A stretch of DNA of 64,000 bases from positions 1 through 64,000 of the forward strand of contig NZ_MVHH01000011.1 of NCBI RefSeq assembly GCF_002086515.1. The letters are read 5' to 3'. Made by a program: the position numbers and the translations under genes. Origin of the DNA: Mycolicibacter arupensis (lineage in GTDB: Bacteria > Actinomycetota > Actinomycetes > Mycobacteriales > Mycobacteriaceae). Positions 59,515-64,000 of the stretch are shown piece by piece. Within the stretch, counting starts at the first letter, position 1; every line of letters begins with the position of its first letter. A model generated the notes under the pieces. That model saw only the letters and a program-made list of their open reading frames with translations, ran no database searches and was not told the origin of the DNA.

Positions 59515-60678
59515 TCAGCGTGACGGGCGCGCCGGCGGAGCCGGGGCGGGCGCGGAAGTTGGAGTCGGGGCCGCAGGACGCGTCTCGCTGTTGGTCGGCT
59601 CTTCCGGCTGTGCTGCCGGGAACACCCACTTGCCAGAGAGAATCTCCTTCTCCGGCTGGTAGAGCCGCACCAGGTAGTTCCAGCCGGGGGTGATGGGCAG
59701 GCAGTTGGCGGTGTTGTCGTCGGAGCACCCGCCGAACTGCACGGTGACCGACCCGTCCGCGGACTTGTCGGCGGTGATGTCGTTGACCGAGTACGCCTGC
59801 TGGGGGTTCTCGGTGAGGTAGCCGTTCTTGTTGTAGACGGTGACCGACCAGAAGGCTTTGACGGGAACATCTTTGACGGTCAGGCGATACACGGTGTTGC
59901 CGTCGTTGCGGGTGGGGGTGACGTTGAGGTACAGCGCTTCCTTCTCGGAGTTGCCGCCCCACGCCGCGGCCGCGCCAATGAGATGCCGCACCGGGTCGGT
60001 GTCGGTCTCGGTGCCGAACATGCCCCGGGTGTCGGGGATGGTCTGGGCCAGCTCCAGCAATGCATCGGTCACCTTCTTCTGGCTGACCGGATCCCACCGC
60101 GGGACATCGAAGCTGCCGGTGTTGTCCTGGCTGACGGTGATGGCGTCCTGAAGCCGGTGCGCGGTGGCCATGTCGGCCGGGTCATTGGGGTCGGCCAGGA
60201 TCCGCACGATGACCATCGCGTAGCGGGTCCCGACGTGTTCTTCGTCGAGGGCGTGTTCGCCGCCGCCGTAGAACATGTCGGTGACGTACTCGTCCTGGTT
60301 GATCACCTGCGCCGACATGTACCGGTGCCCGGGGTCGGGCAGGGTCAGCGTCACCGGTGCGGCCTGCAGGTCGAACACTGCCGCTGAATAGAGCGTGTCG
60401 CGGTTGGACCGCACCACCATCTGCCGGTCGATCGGGGTGAGCTCGCGCATGTGGAAGAAGCGCCCGAAGCCGTTCTCGTTGACGACGTTGGTGAACTCCT
60501 GGTCGGTGACGGCCCGCACGAAGTTGTCCGGTGACACCAGCACCATGCCGTTGGGGGTGCTGCGGGGGGCGAGGTTGGCCACCGGATCGGTGCCGGCCTT
60601 GGTGACCGTCAGCCCGCATCCGCTCAACACCAGGGCCGCCGCCACCGTTCCCCACGCACACAGCCATCGCTTGGACAT
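59515..60678 (-). CDS. DUF1254/DUF1214 lipoprotein
   Basis: 387 residues. Lipoprotein signal with lipobox LVLSGC. DUF1254 domain (NRDTLYSAAVFDLQAAPVTL; DEYVTDMFYGGGEHALDEE) then DUF1214 (FWSVTVYNKNGYLTENPQQA; LPITPGWNYLVRLYQPEKE) and a Pro/Ala/Thr-rich C-terminal tail. Envelope protein of unknown activity. The ATG at 60678 is supported by -10 TAGGTT (minus strand, 60686-60691) 7 nt upstream, i.e. leaderless. Divergent from another DUF1214-related gene. Confidence 0.85.
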   Translation of the reverse strand: MSKRWLCAWGTVAAALVLSGCGLTVTKAGTDPVANLAPRSTPNGMVLVSPDNFVRAVTDQEFTNVVNENGFGRFFHMRELTPIDRQMVVRSNRDTLYSAAVFDLQAAPVTLTLPDPGHRYMSAQVINQDEYVTDMFYGGGEHALDEEHVGTRYAMVIVRILADPNDPADMATAHRLQDAITVSQDNTGSFDVPRWDPVSQKKVTDALLELAQTIPDTRGMFGTETDTDPVRHLIGAAAAWGGNSEKEALYLNVTPTRNDGNTVYRLTVKDVPVKAFWSVTVYNKNGYLTENPQQAYSVNDITADKSADGSVTVQFGGCSDDNTANCLPITPGWNYLVRLYQPEKEILSGKWVFPAAQPEEPTNSETRPAAPTPTSAPAPAPPARPSR

Positions 60679-60776
60679 GCAGCGCAACCTACCTGGCGGC
60701 CCCGGCCGGTGCGGGCAAAGGGTTTGCCGACACGGGGTGCGGTCTGTGCGCGGCGACTATTGCACCCGATCAGGCC

Positions 60777-60791
60777 CCGACGTATCGTCGG
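60777..60791. promoter_or_regulatory. Palindrome followed by AT-rich tract between DUF1254/1214 genes
   Basis: CCGACG-TAT-CGTCGG is a perfect 6-bp inverted repeat, followed by AAAATAAAAATT (60792-60803), very A/T-rich for this genome. It lies 60 bp upstream of the DUF1214-related gene and 100 bp from the divergent lipoprotein start; operator or nucleoid-protein site. Confidence 0.4.
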
Positions 60792-60850
60792 AAAATAAAA
60801 ATTCGCCGTGATTTAAACCAGAGAATCATGAACAAGATCGGGGAGTGGTC

Positions 60851-62818
60851 GTGGGCGTGATCGCACGTGGGGCCGTGGAACGCTCGAGCCGCGTTCGGCG
60901 GTACGGGGTCGCTGCGGCCGCGGCCGGCAGCGCGTTGGCGCTGGTGATGGGCTCGCCGGTACCGGCCGCTGCCAGCGCGCCGCCCGCGGTGGCGTTGACC
61001 GCGACGTACGGGTTCCAGCCCGCGATCGATGCCCTGGTCGCGGAGATGCAGCGGCTGGTCGACCTCAACATGACCTTGCCGTACGCGACGCCCGGCAGCG
61101 AAGACAACGTGATGTTGATGTTGCAGAACACCAACTATCAGTTGCTCAGTGCCGGCCTGTCCCGCGTCACCCAACTGTTCAACGGCGTCTTCTTTCAGGC
61201 GCCCGAGGTGATCGCGGGCAACGCCACCGAGCCCCGGCAGTACTTCGACTTCTTCACCCCCGACATCTATTACCGGGTGACCGCCGGCCTGGCGCCCGGC
61301 GCGACCTACGTCCTGCACGGCACCCTCGGCGGCGGCACCGAGCACTTCGCTATCAGCACGCAGGCCATCACCGGCGGCACGGCGCAGGCCATCGAAGACC
61401 TGGAACTGGGCGACGGCTTGGTGCTCAACCCCGACGGCACCTTCACCGTGTACATCGGACCTGAGGCGCCGGCCGGTGCGCTGAATTTCATGGACACCAC
61501 CGACGCCACCGTCGGCGGGGCGGCGTCGCTGTTGATCCGCGACATCCTCGGCGACTGGGCGAAAGGTCCGGGCAGCGTCACCGTGCAATGTGTGGCCGAC
61601 TGCCCACCGTTCTTTGCCATTCCCGAGGGCGGGTTCTTCCCCAGCGACAATCCGGTGTCGACCACGCTGGCAGATTCCGGCGGCCTCGGATCGGTCGACT
61701 CGATTCTCACCACCTTGTTCAGTGCCTTCGCTCAGGTCGTCGGCCCGTTCAACACGCGGGCCATCGAAGGCGGCGCATCGGTGGGCATGAACATTCCCGC
61801 CAACACCATGCACGACTTGGGCCCGCAGACCAGCTACGGTGCCGGACTGGCCAGTGCGGTGGTCACCGGCGGCAATTTCGATCTGAATTCCGATGAGGCG
61901 CTGGTCATCAAGGTGCCCAATGTGGAGTCGACCTACAGCGGCATTCAGCTGATGAACGTCTACGGGGGTGCGCTGCCCTACGTGATGGCGCAGTCCACGC
62001 TGAACCACACCACCACTTACCACGACCCCGATGGCTACACCTATTACGTTGTCAGCGGCAGCAATCCGGGCGTGGCGAACTGGCTGGACACCGGCGGTCT
62101 GGAGCGAGGCGAGATCTTCGCCCGCTTCGAGCACGTCGCCGATCCCGACAGCGTCTTGGGGCTGGGGGTGAGCGCCCAAGTCGTGTCCCTCAGCGAGCTC
62201 GGCGACTACCTGCCCTCCGGCACCCCGACGGTCAGCCCCGAGGAGTTCGCCGCCGACATGGCCCAGCGCGTGCTGTCCTACGGCTACGCGCTGGACATGT
62301 CTCGGATGACGGCCCAGCCCGACTGGGTGCTGCAGAACCTTCTGATGAACGGGCTGCAAGGCCTGATGGGCAATGAGAACTACGAGGCCGTCTTCGCTAG
62401 CCAGCCCTTCACGCCGATGGAGCTGCGCTTCACCGAGGCGCTCAGCCCGGATTGGGACGCCGTCATGCGCAGTGTCCTGGATAACCCGATGGAAAGCCTA
62501 TCGGCGGTGTGGAACGCCCTGCCGCTGCTGGCCAGCAACATCAGCTTGCCCATCACGCTGGGGCTGGCGCAGACCGCACTGTCGGTGGTGATGCCCCAGT
62601 TGTTCATCCCCACCATCAACGATCTGCTGTTCGACCCCAACACCAGCATCCTGGCCGGCCTGCTCAATGCCCGGGATAACTTGGCGACGGTGATCTTGAC
62701 CGCCAACGACGACTGGCCGACCGAACTCAGCGAGCGGGCGGCACAACAGTGGGCCAACATGGCGGATCTGATCGCGACCACGCCCAGCTTCGACTTGAAC
62801 GACTGGTTCGGGGGCTGA
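60851..62818 (+). CDS. Secreted DUF1214-related envelope protein
   Basis: 655 residues from GTG 60851 (GTG 60845 has no room for a Shine-Dalgarno; 60857 is also possible). A signal peptide ends near VPAAASA. A DUF1254/DUF1214-like region includes PGATYVLHGTLGGGTEHF, ALVIKVPNVESTYSGIQLMN and a Tyr-rich TTTYHDPDGYTYYVVSGSNP. The C-terminal 200 residues are Leu-rich helical, ending DLNDWFGG. Ggggag (60839-60844) is the Shine-Dalgarno. Likely cell-wall located; unknown activity. Confidence 0.75.
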   Translation: MGVIARGAVERSSRVRRYGVAAAAAGSALALVMGSPVPAAASAPPAVALTATYGFQPAIDALVAEMQRLVDLNMTLPYATPGSEDNVMLMLQNTNYQLLSAGLSRVTQLFNGVFFQAPEVIAGNATEPRQYFDFFTPDIYYRVTAGLAPGATYVLHGTLGGGTEHFAISTQAITGGTAQAIEDLELGDGLVLNPDGTFTVYIGPEAPAGALNFMDTTDATVGGAASLLIRDILGDWAKGPGSVTVQCVADCPPFFAIPEGGFFPSDNPVSTTLADSGGLGSVDSILTTLFSAFAQVVGPFNTRAIEGGASVGMNIPANTMHDLGPQTSYGAGLASAVVTGGNFDLNSDEALVIKVPNVESTYSGIQLMNVYGGALPYVMAQSTLNHTTTYHDPDGYTYYVVSGSNPGVANWLDTGGLERGEIFARFEHVADPDSVLGLGVSAQVVSLSELGDYLPSGTPTVSPEEFAADMAQRVLSYGYALDMSRMTAQPDWVLQNLLMNGLQGLMGNENYEAVFASQPFTPMELRFTEALSPDWDAVMRSVLDNPMESLSAVWNALPLLASNISLPITLGLAQTALSVVMPQLFIPTINDLLFDPNTSILAGLLNARDNLATVILTANDDWPTELSERAAQQWANMADLIATTPSFDLNDWFGG

Positions 62819-62831
62819 TCCAACGGCGGCG

Positions 62832-63470
62832 CTAGGCGGTCAGGCAGCGGCGCAGGTGTGCCACCACGTCGTCGGCCAGGGCCTCGATCGGCTGACGGCA
62901 GCCGTCTGCCACCCAGTCGGTCAGCCAGATCTGTAGCGCCGAGATCACCAGGGAGGCTGCGACGCTCGCCCGGATTCGGGTGATTTCGCCGGCGTCGATC
63001 GCGGCCTGCGCGGCGCGGGTGATCATCTCCATGCCGGTACGCCAGACTTCACGCTGCTGGCCGCGGCCGGCGTCGATCAAGGTGGTGGCGGTGCCCCAGC
63101 TCAGGCCTTCGCGCAGGTGAACATGCAGGAAGTTGGGCCGGCCGGCGAAGAACTCGATCTCCACGCGCGCGGCTTCCAGGATGTTCTCCAGCGCCGTGGC
63201 GTTGCTGTCGGCGCGCTGGGCGACGGCGGCGACGAACTCGGTCATCCTTTCGGCGTTGAGCGCATCCCAGAGTTCGTCTTTGCCCGAGAAGTAGCGGTAG
63301 ACGGTGGTCAGGGAGACCCCGGCGGCAGTGGCGACAGCACCCACCTTGGCGCCGGTGAAGCCGTTGCGTGCGAACTCCTGCTCCGCGGCGGCGAGGATCT
63401 GGTGCCGGTACATGGCGCGTCGCGCGTCCCCGATGTCGGCCACCGCGCCCGCTGCTGCGTCCGCGGTCAT
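62832..63470 (-). CDS. TetR-family transcriptional regulator
   Basis: 212 residues from the ATG at 63470 with GGGGAGGATCG Shine-Dalgarno. HTH: AAAEQEFARNGFTGAKVGAV and AGVSLTTVYRYFSGKDELWD. C-terminal ligand domain with WRTGMEMITRAAQAAIDAGE. Divergent from the membrane-protein gene, with an inverted repeat between. Ligand unknown. Confidence 0.88.
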   Translation of the reverse strand: MTADAAAGAVADIGDARRAMYRHQILAAAEQEFARNGFTGAKVGAVATAAGVSLTTVYRYFSGKDELWDALNAERMTEFVAAVAQRADSNATALENILEAARVEIEFFAGRPNFLHVHLREGLSWGTATTLIDAGRGQQREVWRTGMEMITRAAQAAIDAGEITRIRASVAASLVISALQIWLTDWVADGCRQPIEALADDVVAHLRRCLTA

Positions 63471-63543
63471 CGGCGATCCTCCCCTCGTCAAATTCGGTCC
63501 TGCACTTTCCGGACCGGCGTTGCGCTGACGATGCTACCGTCGG

Positions 63544-63584
63544 CCAGTAATCATCGTTCCGGTCTGGATAATCACTATTACTGG
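63544..63584. promoter_or_regulatory. Inverted repeat in the tetR divergent promoter
   Basis: CCAGTAAT (63544-63551) and ATTACTGG (63577-63584) are perfect 8-bp arms with a 25-bp spacer holding TAATCAC and AATCAT. The location 74-114 bp before tetR and 28-68 bp before the membrane gene suggests an operator for both. Confidence 0.5.
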
Positions 63585-63611
63585 ACGTGGCGAAGGCGAA
63601 AGAGGACGCAC

Positions 63612-64000
63612 ATGACTTCGGCATCAGAGGTATCGGCGGCCGAGCCCGCGGCACCGCCGACGATCACCGCAACGCTGCCGCCCTCGCGTGGCCTGCGGAT
63701 CGTGTGGATCCTGGCCTTCGGGTCATTGGCCGTGAGCTTTCCGCTCTACAGCTATCTGGCATTCCACAGCGGCCTTGACCGCACCACCATCGCCGACGCG
63801 ATGGTGGTGCAGGTGACGATCGCGTACTTCGTGGGCATGTTCGCGGCGTTCCTGCCGATCCCCTCACTGCGGCAGTGGACGCCGTTCCAACGGCTGCAAG
63901 GTGTTGTGCTGGCCTTCGTCACCGTCTCCTACGTGACCCACCTGACCTGGGAGCTGGGCTGGCTCATTCTGCACAAGGCGATCCCCGCCGCTCACGACGC
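63612..64000 (+). CDS. Membrane protein, 5' part only
   Basis: Begins at the ATG 63612 with AAAGAGGAC as Shine-Dalgarno and runs off the window, about 129 residues seen. N-terminal polar stretch, then hydrophobic segments IVWILAFGSLAVSFPLYSYL, TIAYFVGMFAAFLPIP and GVVLAFVTVSYVTHLTWELG. No family identified with confidence. It is probably controlled by the divergent TetR. Confidence 0.7.
   Translation, partial: MTSASEVSAAEPAAPPTITATLPPSRGLRIVWILAFGSLAVSFPLYSYLAFHSGLDRTTIADAMVVQVTIAYFVGMFAAFLPIPSLRQWTPFQRLQGVVLAFVTVSYVTHLTWELGWLILHKAIPAAHD

Overview
The window is a high-G+C actinobacterial chromosome segment from a mycobacterium (Mycobacterium/Mycolicibacterium sense). Gene order follows the M. 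tuberculosis block Rv0856-Rv0912, judged from memory of that genome: SRPBCC pair, dapC, fadA-fadB, ercc3, moaC2-mog-moaE2, rpfA, moaD2-moaA2, cspB, sepH, serC, fprB, citA, gltA2, arfABC, prrBA, accD3, echA6, ctpE. It is not M. tuberculosis itself. A linalool dehydratase-isomerase-like pair, a FadR/fatty-acid-hydroxylase pair, a xi-class GST, a local pdxH, a heterodimeric ABC exporter, an EamA transporter, a sulfatase and an ABC-F protein are inserted. No PE/PPE gene, insertion sequence, tRNA, rRNA or CRISPR array was seen.

Layout. 1-3.5 kb: end of an unknown gene, the Ldi-like enzyme with a membrane partner, and two small secreted proteins. 3.5-10 kb: tandem SRPBCC proteins, DapC, the FadA/FadB beta-oxidation complex and a PPOX flavoprotein. 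10-14 kb: XPB helicase and its partner. 14-18.6 kb: molybdopterin genes on both sides of rpfA, which has a c-di-AMP (ydaO-type) riboswitch leader. 18.8-24 kb: cspB, FadR/hydroxylase, GST, DUF2771 and MFS. 24-32.5 kb: DUF3027, secreted protein, SRPBCC, DUF2530, TrmH methylase, SepH, SerC, AurF-like di-iron oxygenase and FprB. 32.6-40 kb: two citrate synthases flanking pdxH and an MFS gene, then FKBP, a BON-only ArfA paralogue and arfABC. 40-46.9 kb: PrrBA two-component system, ABC exporter pair and EamA. 47-56.5 kb: AccD3, sulfatase, EchA6, MBL hydrolase, serine hydrolase, CtpE and SRPBCC. 56.5-64 kb: ABC-F with a leader peptide, membrane protein, F420-type oxidoreductase, two DUF1254/DUF1214 envelope proteins, TetR and the start of a membrane protein.

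Functional themes are lipid and acyl-CoA metabolism (FadAB, EchA6, AccD3, FadR/hydroxylase, citrate synthases), molybdopterin synthesis, envelope and peptidoglycan proteins (RpfA, ArfABC), and transport. Many genes have a TANNNT -10 hexamer 6-8 nt before the start codon and so look leaderless, and many neighbours overlap as ATGA or GTGA. The most notable regulatory observations are a 13-codon leader ORF with competing RNA pairings upstream of the ABC-F gene, a probable leaderless 20-codon ORF coupled to the EamA gene, the rpfA riboswitch, and repeated or palindromic operator-like elements before fadAB, fadR, prrA/ABC exporter and tetR.
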